Origin: Exiguobacterium sp. Leaf196
Lineage (GTDB): Bacteria > Bacillota > Bacilli > Exiguobacteriales > Exiguobacteriaceae
DNA: 64,000 bases
Direction of reading: 5' to 3'
Assembly (NCBI RefSeq): GCF_001423965.1
Contig: NZ_LMPV01000007.1
Location: 124,001 to 188,000 of the forward strand
A program made the position numbers and the translations under genes. Below the pieces are notes generated by a model. That model did no database searches, had not been told where the DNA came from, and saw nothing but the letters and a program-made list of their open reading frames with translations. Positions within the stretch are counted from its first letter, which is position 1; each line of letters begins with the position of its first letter. Shown one piece after another: positions 34,678-43,729 of this stretch.

Positions 34678-35827
34678 GGAAGAAAAGAAACCCAAGCACT
34701 GCACCGATCAGAACGATGCGAAGCGGTGACTGCTTGTAAAAACGTAACAGACAAAATAATCCGAAAGCCATCAAGAAGTCGAGTCCACTTTTAATACTCG
34801 ATGTAAAAATCGGATCGTACAATGCCGCGAGTAAGATACCGACGACGGCAGCGTTGACCCCGATCAACATCCGACCAACCGACTGATTTTTTCGGATGCG
34901 ATCCCAGTACGGCAAAACACCGATGACGAGTAAGAAACCGGGTAAGAAAATCGCAAGCGTCGCAAGGATGCCTCCAGAAATACCAGAGATGATCGTACCG
35001 AGATACGTCGCGAATGTGAAGAGAGGTCCTGGTACCGCTTGTGCCGCTGCATATCCGGCAAGGAACGTATCCGTATTCATGAGTCCAGGTACGAGCGATT
35101 GCTCAAGAAACGGCAAGACGACGTGCCCGCCACCAAAGACGAGAGCTCCGGCACTGTACATGATACTCGTCAGCTGGATGGTTCCAGTTGTCGCTTGAGC
35201 GAGAAACGGTGTGACGGCGAGTAAGACGAAAAACAAGACGAGTGCGGTGACGCTAAGCCTTCGTGGTACGCGAATTGACAACGAACCATCTGTCTTCGTT
35301 TCTTCTTTGAACCAGAAGAAGGCAATAAGACCAGCCAGCAACAAGACTCCGACTTGCGCCAATGGATGGGCGATCAAGAGCACGGCTGCGAGCGCCAGTA
35401 ACATCAAGGTCAGGCGTTTGGCACCTGTCGCAAGCTTCATTCCCATACCCAGAACGGCGTCAGCGACAATCGCGACCGCAACCAGTTTTAATCCGTGAAT
35501 GAAGCCAGCTTCCGCGACGTCGAACCGGGTCGCAAGAAGTGCGAACAGAATCAAGGCGATACTCGACGGTAACGTGAAACCGATGAAGGAAATGATCGCC
35601 CCCGCTACCCCACCACGGATCAATCCGATGCCCATCCCAACCTGACTCGAGGCCGGTCCGGGTAAGAATTGACAAAGGGCGACTAAGTCAGCATAGGCTT
35701 TCTCGTCAATCCATTTCTTTCGTTTGACATATTCTTCATAAAAATACCCGAGATGGGCGACCGGACCACCGAATGACGTTAACCCGAGCTTGAACGATAC
35801 AAGGAAAATTTCAATTAAGCGATGCAT
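34673..35827 (-). CDS. chrA: Chromate transporter ChrA
   Basis: A 384-residue long-chain ChrA with two homologous CHR halves (SFGGPVAHLGYF with QFLPGPASSQVGMGIG; then FGGGHVVLPFLE with AAQAVPGPLFTFATYLG) and about ten membrane helices. ChrA exports chromate; the physiological substrate may be another oxyanion such as sulfate-like ions. GGAGGTG precedes the ATG. It lies between the conserved LCP/yvyE block and tagO and breaks the usual synteny, together with the DUF418 gene. Confidence 0.92.
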   Translation of the reverse strand: MHRLIEIFLVSFKLGLTSFGGPVAHLGYFYEEYVKRKKWIDEKAYADLVALCQFLPGPASSQVGMGIGLIRGGVAGAIISFIGFTLPSSIALILFALLATRFDVAEAGFIHGLKLVAVAIVADAVLGMGMKLATGAKRLTLMLLALAAVLLIAHPLAQVGVLLLAGLIAFFWFKEETKTDGSLSIRVPRRLSVTALVLFFVLLAVTPFLAQATTGTIQLTSIMYSAGALVFGGGHVVLPFLEQSLVPGLMNTDTFLAGYAAAQAVPGPLFTFATYLGTIISGISGGILATLAIFLPGFLLVIGVLPYWDRIRKNQSVGRMLIGVNAAVVGILLAALYDPIFTSSIKSGLDFLMAFGLFCLLRFYKQSPLRIVLIGAVLGFLFFQ

Positions 35828-35879
35828 GATTCACCTCCATCTCTCATTTTACACAAAAGATGTTAAGTTCTTGTGAACT

Positions 35880-36983
35880 TCAATGATTTTTCTTCCCGTA
35901 TGTTCCTTTTCGCCACAATTTCTCCATGGGACCTTGCGCATGATGCTTTAGATATCTGTTTGATGCGATACCTTGCGTAATCAAAAGCAGGAATACAAGT
36001 AACAGACCTTGCCATAAAGGCGTTGTTTCATACTGACCGCTTAGGAAAATGAAGCATGTGAAGACGAGTGTGTGCATCAAGTAGTTCGTCAACGCCATCC
36101 GTCCAAGTCCAGCAAACCATCGCATTCGTCCAGCACGAACGAGTAGCGCGACAGCACAAGCATAGGTGATGGCAAGCGTCCGGCCTGATAACCAGACATA
36201 AAATAGATTGAACGAACCGTCCGGTACGTCCATGTGTGCCCGAATGATTCCTACGAACGATGGCACCGTCAGCAACAAGCTGATTCCGAGCGTCCACCAG
36301 AGAAAACGATTCGTCGGTGGTCGTGCGCTGAAACGTTCCATTAAAAATGCCCCGATTAAAAATAATGACAGGATTTCAGGCCAAATGACACCGGTGTTCA
36401 TGAACGCTTGCGGTATTTGAACGGTTACTTCATCGTGAATGAAGCCGACAATATCCCGGGAAGCGACCATCGATTGTACGAGGTCATTTCCCTCTACAGT
36501 CGATTCATCCCCGAATTCGGTCGCATACCAGTAAATCGCTATGTAAATCAGGAATGCATAGACCTGACACACAGCGGCGAATAGCAATTTCGTAATCAGC
36601 TTTGCTTTCGAGAACAACAACAAGATAAACCCAGTCAGCGCATACGTATGTAAAATATCGCCCTGCCACAAGCATAAATGTACTAGTCCAATGAGAAAAA
36701 GAATCCCCAGACGACGCGCAAAAATCATCTTCGATAATCCTTTTTGTCGCAAACGCTGGATGAACAAATAGAATCCTGCTCCGAACAAGACACTAAACAG
36801 CGTATAGAATTTCGTCTGGATGAAGAGGTCAAAAAACAGACGAATCCATTGGTCCACTTCCCCCATCATCGCATGTGATCGATCGCCAAGAAAACTTGGC
36901 ATATTGACGAATAGGATTCCGCATAATGCAAAACCCCGTAACACATCTAAATAAACGATGCGTTGATTCAACTGTTGTTCCAA
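35880..36983 (-). CDS. DUF418 family membrane protein
   Basis: A 367-residue multi-spanning membrane protein. It starts with the acyltransferase-like segment RIVYLDVLRGFALCGILFVN (N-terminal DUF1624/acyltransferase-3-type) and ends with the DUF418 region (GRMALTNYLMHTLVF). About ten hydrophobic helices. It begins at a TTG 7 bases after AAGGAAG; no nearby ATG serves better. Function unknown, possibly surface or envelope modification. Confidence 0.8.
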   Translation of the reverse strand: MEQQLNQRIVYLDVLRGFALCGILFVNMPSFLGDRSHAMMGEVDQWIRLFFDLFIQTKFYTLFSVLFGAGFYLFIQRLRQKGLSKMIFARRLGILFLIGLVHLCLWQGDILHTYALTGFILLLFSKAKLITKLLFAAVCQVYAFLIYIAIYWYATEFGDESTVEGNDLVQSMVASRDIVGFIHDEVTVQIPQAFMNTGVIWPEILSLFLIGAFLMERFSARPPTNRFLWWTLGISLLLTVPSFVGIIRAHMDVPDGSFNLFYVWLSGRTLAITYACAVALLVRAGRMRWFAGLGRMALTNYLMHTLVFTCFIFLSGQYETTPLWQGLLLVFLLLITQGIASNRYLKHHAQGPMEKLWRKGTYGKKNH

Positions 36984-37000
36984 CCTAACACTTCCTTCCT

Positions 37001-37033
37001 AAAAAAAGACCGCTCATTTTCTGAGCGGTCTTT
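37001..37033 (-). terminator. Terminator after tagO
   Basis: A perfect 12-bp stem AAAGACCGCTCA / TGAGCGGTCTTT followed by TTTTT on the minus strand. Confidence 0.9.
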
Positions 37034-37041
37034 ATCATACG

Positions 37042-38085
37042 CTATCTCGATGTAAAACGTTCCAACAAATTCAATAATGGACGATAGCGTTCACCGAGCA
37101 AACCAAGCGACTCGACTAAAATATCGAGGACCAGCAGTAACATGACGAGGGAGACAAGTGCCCCAAGTGAGTTCGTCTGAGAAAAGAGAACTGCCGTCAT
37201 CCCAAAAATTGCACAGAGTCCATAGATGACAAGGACCGCTTGTCGCATTGTAAAGCCAAGATCAAGTAACCGGTGATGCAAATGAGCTTTGTCCGGTGCG
37301 AATGGCGGTTTTCCTTGCAACACCCGGCGGACGATCGCAAATAACGTATCGGAAATCGGGATACCAAGCAAAATGACCGGGACGGCAAGTGAGAACAGCG
37401 TCACGTTCTTGAATCCAAGTAACGACAACACACCGAGCATATACCCGAGGAACAAAGCACCCGTATCGCCCATGAAAATCTTCGCTGGGTAAAAGTTATG
37501 GAACAAGAAGCCGAACGTACTCATCAATAAGAGAATCGCGACGATCGTCACGTAGACGTTTCCTTGGATGACGGCAAGACTGATCAATGTCAACAAGACG
37601 ATACTTGAGACACCGGCTGCTAAACCATCTAATCCATCAATCAAGTTGACGGCGTTCGTGATCCCGATGACCCAAAGGAACGTCAACGGAACACTCCACC
37701 ACCCGAGATATAATTGTTGGTCGAACGGTAGATTGATGAACTCGATCCGAATCCCACCGTTGAGGACAATGACGGCGGCAACGATTTGCCCCATCAGCTT
37801 TAAACGGGCATTGAGCTGGAATCGATCATCAAAGGCACCTGTCAAAATAATAACGAATCCGCCGACTAGAATATGCGTCGCATACGGACTCGAAGGTTGT
37901 AAGATAAAATAACCGATCATGAACGCGATATAGATCGCAAGTCCGCCAAGTCGCGGCATGATTCGGACATGTACTTTTCGCGCGTCTGGACTGTCAACGG
38001 CACCGACTGCAATCGCAAAGCGTTTCACGACGGGTGTGATCAGTAAGGCGGCGATAAAACAGACGATGGACGCAGTCCATAACAT
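37042..38085 (-). CDS. tagO: Undecaprenyl-phosphate GlcNAc-1-phosphate transferase
   Basis: A 347-residue MraY/WecA family enzyme with about ten membrane helices. It has the PDARKVHVRIMPRLGG motif, NLIDGLDGLAAGVS (catalytic Asp pair), FMGDTGALFLGY, and the GKPPFAPDKAHLHHRLLDLG carbohydrate-recognition loop. TagO starts wall teichoic acid synthesis on undecaprenyl phosphate. The ribosome binding site AGGAG is 13 bases upstream, rather far. Its product could be the substrate handled by the LCP ligase. Confidence 0.93.
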   Translation of the reverse strand: MLWTASIVCFIAALLITPVVKRFAIAVGAVDSPDARKVHVRIMPRLGGLAIYIAFMIGYFILQPSSPYATHILVGGFVIILTGAFDDRFQLNARLKLMGQIVAAVIVLNGGIRIEFINLPFDQQLYLGWWSVPLTFLWVIGITNAVNLIDGLDGLAAGVSSIVLLTLISLAVIQGNVYVTIVAILLLMSTFGFLFHNFYPAKIFMGDTGALFLGYMLGVLSLLGFKNVTLFSLAVPVILLGIPISDTLFAIVRRVLQGKPPFAPDKAHLHHRLLDLGFTMRQAVLVIYGLCAIFGMTAVLFSQTNSLGALVSLVMLLLVLDILVESLGLLGERYRPLLNLLERFTSR

Positions 38086-38118
38086 AGTAACATCACGCTC
38101 CTGCGCGAATTATATCAT

Positions 38119-38146
38119 AAAAAAAAAGAGCCGACGAGCGGCTCTT
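38119..38146 (-). terminator. Terminator overlapping the next gene's stop
   Basis: An 8-bp stem AAGAGCCG / CGGCTCTT, followed by TTTTTTTTT on the minus strand. Confidence 0.85.
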
Positions 38147-38546
38147 ACATGAAGATCGGTACTTCAGCAGCTGGATCATATGTATAGATACCGCGTCCGA
38201 CTTTCTTAATGGCAGGGTTTGCCTGTTCGACTTTCGCCATCAATTGATAGATATTGCTGATTTGGTGACGATAACGTAACTCGAGTTCCATTTGGATATC
38301 ACGAGCTGTCATCGATTCACGCTCGCGCATTAAATCACTGATTTGGTGCACGTAGACTTCTAGTGGATACCGTTGATTGACGCGACGTTGCTTTAACGGA
38401 CGCTCATGCGTGACGGCGATTTCTTGCGAATGTTCTCCCGTTCCACGGCTTAATTCCGAGATCAAATACTCGGCGCGTCGTTGCAGACGACGGTATTCCT
38501 CTTCGATTTCCATTAGTTCGCGGTAGATGTGTTCACTGTTCCCCAT
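38145..38546 (-). CDS. Coiled-coil and winged-helix-like small protein
   Basis: A 133-residue protein: an N-terminal coiled coil (about 1-40; ELMEIEEEYRRLQRRAEYL), a basic linker (about 40-60), and a C-terminal helical segment with a possible winged helix (about 65-125; ESMTARDIQMELELRYRHQ then KKVGRGIYTY). The layout recalls small DNA-binding regulators such as Rok, but similarity is by architecture only. GAGGGG precedes the ATG. It sits upstream of tagO in the same direction, with its own terminator. Confidence 0.6.
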   Translation of the reverse strand: MGNSEHIYRELMEIEEEYRRLQRRAEYLISELSRGTGEHSQEIAVTHERPLKQRRVNQRYPLEVYVHQISDLMRERESMTARDIQMELELRYRHQISNIYQLMAKVEQANPAIKKVGRGIYTYDPAAEVPIFM

Positions 38547-38839
38547 TCCTTGCCCCTCTTTCCTATTTTATACATTAATATTTCAGTTGTGTTTCAATTG
38601 TATGTATTTTGAAATATATTAAACTATAATTTGCCTCGATAATATATAATTTCTTTAATTATTTAATTATCCTGTAATATTTTCATATCCTTACCGATAA
38701 ATTGGCTACACTTCATATTAACAGAAAGGAATGAAAACGGAACATATAATTTCGAGATTTAACTATTTTAATAATACTTAAGTTCTATTAATACAAGATA
38801 TATCTTTCTTATTTTAACGAAAAGGAGACTGGAAATTTA
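38547..38839 (+). other. AT-rich intergenic region upstream of the amidase
   Basis: About 290 bp, very AT-rich, with no open reading frame of note. It contains the sigma-D-like promoter described next and the AAAGGAG ribosome binding site of the amidase gene. Confidence 0.7.
38675..38700 (+). promoter_or_regulatory. Sigma-D-like promoter of the amidase
   Basis: TAAT (38675-38678), a 14-base spacer and ACCGATAA (38693-38700), seven of eight bases of the sigma-D -10 consensus, with the same spacing as the hag promoter. Autolysin genes are sigma-D dependent in B. subtilis. Confidence 0.5.
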
Positions 38840-40324
38840 ATGGGCAAATTACCTAAAACATTTCAGACCGCTTTAGTACTTTCGTTGGTATCCGGTTGCT
38901 TCGCTTCTACTTCTACTGTATCGGCTGCGACCGGCACAACCTTTACGAAAACTTCGTATCAGACGACGGATGCTTTGAATTTACGTAGTTCGAATTCGAC
39001 CTCTTCGAAGAAACTACTGACGATCCCGAAGACGACGAACGTCACGTCAAACTACCGTAAAGGCTCTTGGTATAAGTTGTCATATAAAGGAAAGACGGGT
39101 TATGTGACGGGATCTTACCTGAAAAAGATTGAGAGTGGTACGTCCTTTACGAAGACGTCCTATAAGACGACCGATGCGTTGTCCTTACGTAGTGCGGCAA
39201 CGACGTCTTCTAATCGCTTGTTGACGATTCCTAAAGGGACAGGCGTACAATCGAGTTTTAAAAGCGGAAATTGGTATAAAGTGACCTATGCGAACAAGAT
39301 TGGTTATGTTTCGGGTTCTTATTTGAAGAAAGTAGCTGCACCAACTAAAACCACGGTCTATACGACGACCGATCGCTTGAACTTCCGTTCGTCCCCTTCG
39401 ACGTCCGGGAAAGTACTTACAACGATTCCGAGTGGAACAGCAGTCAGCTCCCTCGCCGTTAAATCGAACTGGCATACGGTGCAGTACCAAGGGAAGACAG
39501 GTTATGTCATGGGGACATACTTGAAGAGAGGGGCTTCCGTCCCTGCCTCGACGACCGGAAACGTTGACTACAGTGGTTCGAAGATGTATGTCTTGATCTC
39601 GTCCGGTAACAGTGTCGCTCTTCGTGCGAATACTTCAACGCTCAGTGGTCAAATCGCCCGTCTCGGTCGGGGGACCCCTGTCGTCGTCACGAATCCGCGG
39701 CATCAAACGAAAGGCTTCGTCGCCGTCCGGACAGCGAGTGGTCAAAGCGGTTATGTCGATGCGACGTATCTGACATTGTTCCAACCGGCACCATCAAACC
39801 GTCCATTGCTTGTCCTTGACCCAGGTCATGGTGGACATGACGCAGGCGCGGTTCGTTACGGCGTTACGGAACGTGACATCGTCCTTGCAGTCACGAAACA
39901 AGTCGCTGAACGTCTTGCCGGAAAAGTCGATGTGACGATGTCACGTTATACAAACGATTACTACCCGTCACTTGGAGAACGGAGCGCCCTTGCGAACAGT
40001 CATGCGACGACTGCTTTCGTCAGTGTTCATATCAATGCTTCAACGAGTGAACAGGCATATGGAGCAGAGACCTTCTACTATAAGGGTGCTTCTTCGATCA
40101 ACCTCGCTCAGAACGTTCAGCAACGTCTCGTCTCGTATGCTGGCATGCGTAACCGAAGCGTTCACTATGCGAACTATGCTGTCATTCGCGGCACACAAGC
40201 GCCATCGATTCTAGCAGAACTCGGTTTCCTCTCGAACAGTTCGGATCGTGCGAAACTTACGAATCCGACATATCAATCCCGCTACGCGCAAGCAATCGCG
40301 GACGGAATCCTCGCTTCGCTTTAA
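38840..40324 (+). CDS. N-acetylmuramoyl-L-alanine amidase with SH3 repeats
   Basis: A 494-residue exported autolysin. A signal peptide (to about residue 30, ending VSA) is followed by four bacterial SH3 domains (about 37-97, 108-168, 172-230, 246-315; each with LRS and GYV motifs) and a C-terminal Amidase_3 zinc domain (about 322-494; LDPGHGGHDAGAV, FVSVHINAS, ILAELGFLSN). SH3 domains should bind cell wall. The amidase cleaves the bond between MurNAc and the stem peptide. Stand-alone gene with an AT-rich promoter region. Confidence 0.92.
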   Translation: MGKLPKTFQTALVLSLVSGCFASTSTVSAATGTTFTKTSYQTTDALNLRSSNSTSSKKLLTIPKTTNVTSNYRKGSWYKLSYKGKTGYVTGSYLKKIESGTSFTKTSYKTTDALSLRSAATTSSNRLLTIPKGTGVQSSFKSGNWYKVTYANKIGYVSGSYLKKVAAPTKTTVYTTTDRLNFRSSPSTSGKVLTTIPSGTAVSSLAVKSNWHTVQYQGKTGYVMGTYLKRGASVPASTTGNVDYSGSKMYVLISSGNSVALRANTSTLSGQIARLGRGTPVVVTNPRHQTKGFVAVRTASGQSGYVDATYLTLFQPAPSNRPLLVLDPGHGGHDAGAVRYGVTERDIVLAVTKQVAERLAGKVDVTMSRYTNDYYPSLGERSALANSHATTAFVSVHINASTSEQAYGAETFYYKGASSINLAQNVQQRLVSYAGMRNRSVHYANYAVIRGTQAPSILAELGFLSNSSDRAKLTNPTYQSRYAQAIADGILASL

Positions 40325-40338
40325 ATCAACCGCATATT

Positions 40339-40370
40339 AAAAAGGATCGCTCAGGGAAGCGATCCTTTTT
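40339..40370 (+). terminator. Terminator after the amidase
   Basis: A 13-bp stem AAAAAGGATCGCT / AGCGATCCTTTTT. Confidence 0.9.
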
Positions 40371-40415
40371 AAATACATAACTTTCAAGGAATGTCCTTCA
40401 CCATCAGGGAATGGT

Positions 40416-41087
40416 TCAGACAAGGGAGCGACTAGCGAGGATTTGCTCAAGGGAAAGCAAATCTGTCGAATCGACACGATAGTCTGCCTCATGGAGTGCC
40501 GACTCCGGTCCGACTCCGACGGCATACATGCCGGCAGCGTGGATGGCAGTAATGCCAGCCGTCGCATCTTCTACACCGATGCAACGACTCGGTTCGACGT
40601 CGAGTGCTTCTGCAGCACGGAGAAACACTTCAGGGTGTGGTTTCGATTGTGCAACAGTCGCAGCGTCTACGATGTCATCGAAATAATGTCGAACCTTTAA
40701 TGCCTCAACGACCATCAGCGCATTTTTAGAGGCGGACGCCATTCCGATCTTCAGCCCAGCGTTTCGGATTTCATCGAGGAATGCAGTGATTCCAGGAAGA
40801 AGATCCTGTTCAGAGATGTGCTGGATCAATGTGACATAGTGTTCATTTTTCTTAGCGGCGAGTGCTAGCTTCTCGTCCTCTGAAAAAGCGTTTTGTTTTC
40901 CGCCAAGCGCAAGGATACGCTCGAGTGAATCCATCCGGCTGACACCCTTTAATGTCTCATTAAATTCCCGGTCGAACGGGATATCCAAATCCTCTCCTAA
41001 TTGTTTCCACGCTAAGTAGTGATACTCCGCTGTATCGGTAATTACGCCGTCTAAATCAAAAATGACCGCTTCGATCGTTGGTGCCAT
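40416..41087 (-). CDS. pgmB: Beta-phosphoglucomutase
   Basis: A 223-residue HAD-family enzyme that interconverts beta-glucose 1-phosphate and glucose 6-phosphate. The HAD motifs are DLDGVITDTAEYHYLAWKQL (D11 nucleophile, D13 acid/base), GMASASKNA, KPHPEVFL and GVEDATAGI. The ATG at 41087 is chosen; upstream in-frame sequence is Cys-rich and not family-like. The gene lies alone, without maltose phosphorylase, but has two LacI/CcpA-type operator sites upstream, one over the promoter. Confidence 0.9.
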   Translation of the reverse strand: MAPTIEAVIFDLDGVITDTAEYHYLAWKQLGEDLDIPFDREFNETLKGVSRMDSLERILALGGKQNAFSEDEKLALAAKKNEHYVTLIQHISEQDLLPGITAFLDEIRNAGLKIGMASASKNALMVVEALKVRHYFDDIVDAATVAQSKPHPEVFLRAAEALDVEPSRCIGVEDATAGITAIHAAGMYAVGVGPESALHEADYRVDSTDLLSLEQILASRSLV

Positions 41088-41172
41088 CCGACATCCATCC
41101 TTTCTTCCATCGTCCATGCAAGGCAAGAAATCGAATGACTTTGCGCAAACGATTGCACTTGCCTCATGAATA

Positions 41173-41201
41173 ATTCTACTGGTTCTCTCGACTCTTTGCA
41201 A
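41173..41201 (-). promoter_or_regulatory. Promoter of pgmB
   Basis: On the minus strand TTGCAA (41201-41196), a 17-base spacer and TAGAAT (41178-41173). The -35 lies within the first operator-like site. Confidence 0.6.
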
Positions 41202-41210
41202 GCGTTATCA
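41197..41210. promoter_or_regulatory. Operator-like site 1 (cre/LacI type)
   Basis: TGCAAGCGTTATCA fits the catabolite-responsive consensus TGWNANCGNTNWCA except at one position. It covers the -35 of the pgmB promoter, so binding would repress. Its complement differs by a single base from site 2. Confidence 0.55.
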
Positions 41211-41254
41211 AATATTTCTGATTCTTTGTTTTTAAAGCTGAGATACCTTCTTTT

Positions 41255-41268
41255 TGATAACGCTTTCA
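41255..41268. promoter_or_regulatory. Operator-like site 2 (cre/LacI type)
   Basis: TGATAACGCTTTCA is a full match to TGWNANCGNTNWCA. It lies 58 bp from site 1, centre to centre, between pgmB and secA2. It may bind CcpA or a maltose-type LacI regulator. Confidence 0.6.
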
Positions 41269-41365
41269 ATTTTAAGGGAATGTTTTACTTATTTCGTTTT
41301 TTACTATTCGTTTTACAATTTTTAACTGCTATAATGACTTCATAGCATATGAGGGAGTGACGAAG

Positions 41366-43729
41366 ATGTTTCAACGTGTTAAACAGTTGTTGAATGATCA
41401 AAGTCGAAGAGTTCATCGTTATGAAAAAATCGTAACGACGATCAATAGCTTAGAACGAGAAATGGAGCAAACATCTGATGAAGCGTTACGGGAGTTGACG
41501 ATTTCGTTGCGGGAACGGCTACGAAACGGAGAACGGATTGATGCAATCTCACCAATGGCGTTTGCGCTTGTTCGAGAAGCGAGTAAACGGACGCTCGGCT
41601 TACGACACTACGATGTGCAGCTCATGGGCGGACTCGCACTACTGGAAGGACAAATCGCCGAAATGGCGACAGGTGAAGGAAAGACGCTCGTCGCTTCACT
41701 CGCGAGCTTCACCCAAGCGTTATATGGAAAAGGCGTTCACGTCATTACCGTCAATGAGTATCTAGCACGACGCGATGCTGAACAAATCGGTCAGATCCAC
41801 CGTTTTTTAGGATTGCAGGTCGGAATCAATTCCGCTGAAGCAACGTTTGAGGAAAAACGGATTGCCTACGCAGCAGATATTACATACGGTGTCGGGACTG
41901 AATTCGGATTCGATTACCTGCGGGATCATCTGATCATGGAGCCGACGGAACGTCTGCAACGGCCCCTGCACTTCGCCTTAATCGACGAAGTCGATAGCAT
42001 TTTAATCGATGAAGCGAAAACGCCACTCATCATGGCGGAACGAGACAGTGTCCACGAAGGATTACAACAACTCGTCCGTCATGTCGTCCAGACGTTTGAA
42101 GACGAGCGGGATTATACGTTTGATGAAGAAATCAAAGCCGTCGCCTTGACCGATCATGGCATCGAAACAATCGAAGAGGCGTTTGCGATTGATCATCTGT
42201 TTGCCGCCGAGCATTCCGTCCTCTTCCATTACGTCATTCAAGCCTTACGTGCCCATGTCGTTCTCAAACGAGATGTCGATTATATCATCAAGGATCAAAA
42301 AATCGCGCTCGTCGACCTCTTCACAGGTCGTCTGATGGAAGGACGCAGTCTATCCGATGGTTTACACCAAGCCCTTGAAGCAAAAGAAGGGGTTCCGGTC
42401 ACGGAAGAGAACCGGACGACCGCCCAAATCACGATCCAACATTACTTCCGTCTCTATCATCAGGTAGCTGGAATGACCGGTACGGCGGCGACGTCACGGG
42501 AAGAATTTCAAAAGACATACGGCATGGACGTCGTGACGATTCCATCGAACCGCCCGAAAATTCGGATCGATGCAGAGGACGTCGTCTTTGCAACACGCGA
42601 CGAAAAGCTAGAAGCCATTGCGCTGGCAACAAAATCGGCACACGTCACGGAACGACCGGTTTTGATCGGGACTTCATCGATTGAACAGTCTTTGCGCGTC
42701 GCGAAGACACTTGATGCGCACGGACTCACCTACGAGATCCTGAACGCTAAAACCGTCGATCAGGAAGTCCGGATCATTGCGGCTGCCGGACAAGCTGGTC
42801 GAATCACGATCGCGACCAATATGGCAGGTCGCGGAACGGATATTTTACTCGATGAAGCGGCACGACAACAAGGCGGCTTGTTCGTCATCGGTACCGAACG
42901 CCATGAATCGATCCGGATCGACAACCAGTTGCGTGGTCGGGCAGGTCGCCAGGGTGATCCTGGATTGACGCAGTTTTATCTTTCGCTCGAAGATGAACTG
43001 CCACGCCGTTTCGCGCGCGATCGCCTCGAGCGTGTGCAACAAAAAGTACGAAATACTGCCGGTCCGCTCACTTCGCGTGACGTCCGGGATCTATTGCAGT
43101 TCGCTCAGTCGACATGTGAATCTGTCAACCGAAGTGTTCGGGATGAACTCGTTCAGCTCGAAGAAGTCATCAGTGAACAACGGCAAGCGATCTATCATCT
43201 CCGGAACAGAATCGTTGATGCGACGTCACTCGAGGATATCGTTCAGCCATTTGCAGGACGTGTCTTGCCGTCGATCCTCGACCAAACACTCTCTGACGAT
43301 CTCGTTCCAGAAGAATGGCCACTGGCTCTCGTCATGACAGAACTCGAGCAACTGTTACATCAACCAATCACGTTAGAACGACTGGAGACGATCGACGAGA
43401 TGAAACGACAACTCGAGCCGCTGATTGCTGAAACCGAAGCCCTACTCGTTGCCCATGTCACAGCTGAAAAAGAGACCGCCAAACGTTTCATCCTGCTTGC
43501 ACTGGACGAGCAATGGACGCGCCACCTGACGGCGATGAACACTTTAAAAGAAGGGATTCATCTCCGCAGTTACGGACAAGAACAACCGGTCCGCATCTTC
43601 GAACGGGAAGGCATGGATTATTTTGAATATGCCATTGCAAGTTTCGAGAAACAGGTCCTTTCAGGCATTTGCCGCGCCGAACAGACACACGATAGCGAAG
43701 GAGAACTGCACCATGCACACGTCGAATGA
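41366..43729 (+). CDS. secA2: Accessory Sec ATPase SecA2
   Basis: A 787-residue SecA homologue, shorter than housekeeping SecA and lacking the C-terminal Cys-rich zinc tail, which fits SecA2. Motifs: MATGEGKTLVASLA (Walker A), VNEYLARRDAE, GTEFGFDYLRD, LIDEVDSILIDEAKTPL, MTGTAATSREEF, NMAGRGTDI, GRAGRQGDPG. It should drive export of a subset of proteins; the neighbour is an S-layer assembly protein. The ATG at 41366 lies 8 bases after GAGGGAG. An extended -10 promoter (TGC TATAAT, about 41326-41334) precedes it. Confidence 0.9.
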   Translation: MFQRVKQLLNDQSRRVHRYEKIVTTINSLEREMEQTSDEALRELTISLRERLRNGERIDAISPMAFALVREASKRTLGLRHYDVQLMGGLALLEGQIAEMATGEGKTLVASLASFTQALYGKGVHVITVNEYLARRDAEQIGQIHRFLGLQVGINSAEATFEEKRIAYAADITYGVGTEFGFDYLRDHLIMEPTERLQRPLHFALIDEVDSILIDEAKTPLIMAERDSVHEGLQQLVRHVVQTFEDERDYTFDEEIKAVALTDHGIETIEEAFAIDHLFAAEHSVLFHYVIQALRAHVVLKRDVDYIIKDQKIALVDLFTGRLMEGRSLSDGLHQALEAKEGVPVTEENRTTAQITIQHYFRLYHQVAGMTGTAATSREEFQKTYGMDVVTIPSNRPKIRIDAEDVVFATRDEKLEAIALATKSAHVTERPVLIGTSSIEQSLRVAKTLDAHGLTYEILNAKTVDQEVRIIAAAGQAGRITIATNMAGRGTDILLDEAARQQGGLFVIGTERHESIRIDNQLRGRAGRQGDPGLTQFYLSLEDELPRRFARDRLERVQQKVRNTAGPLTSRDVRDLLQFAQSTCESVNRSVRDELVQLEEVISEQRQAIYHLRNRIVDATSLEDIVQPFAGRVLPSILDQTLSDDLVPEEWPLALVMTELEQLLHQPITLERLETIDEMKRQLEPLIAETEALLVAHVTAEKETAKRFILLALDEQWTRHLTAMNTLKEGIHLRSYGQEQPVRIFEREGMDYFEYAIASFEKQVLSGICRAEQTHDSEGELHHAHVE

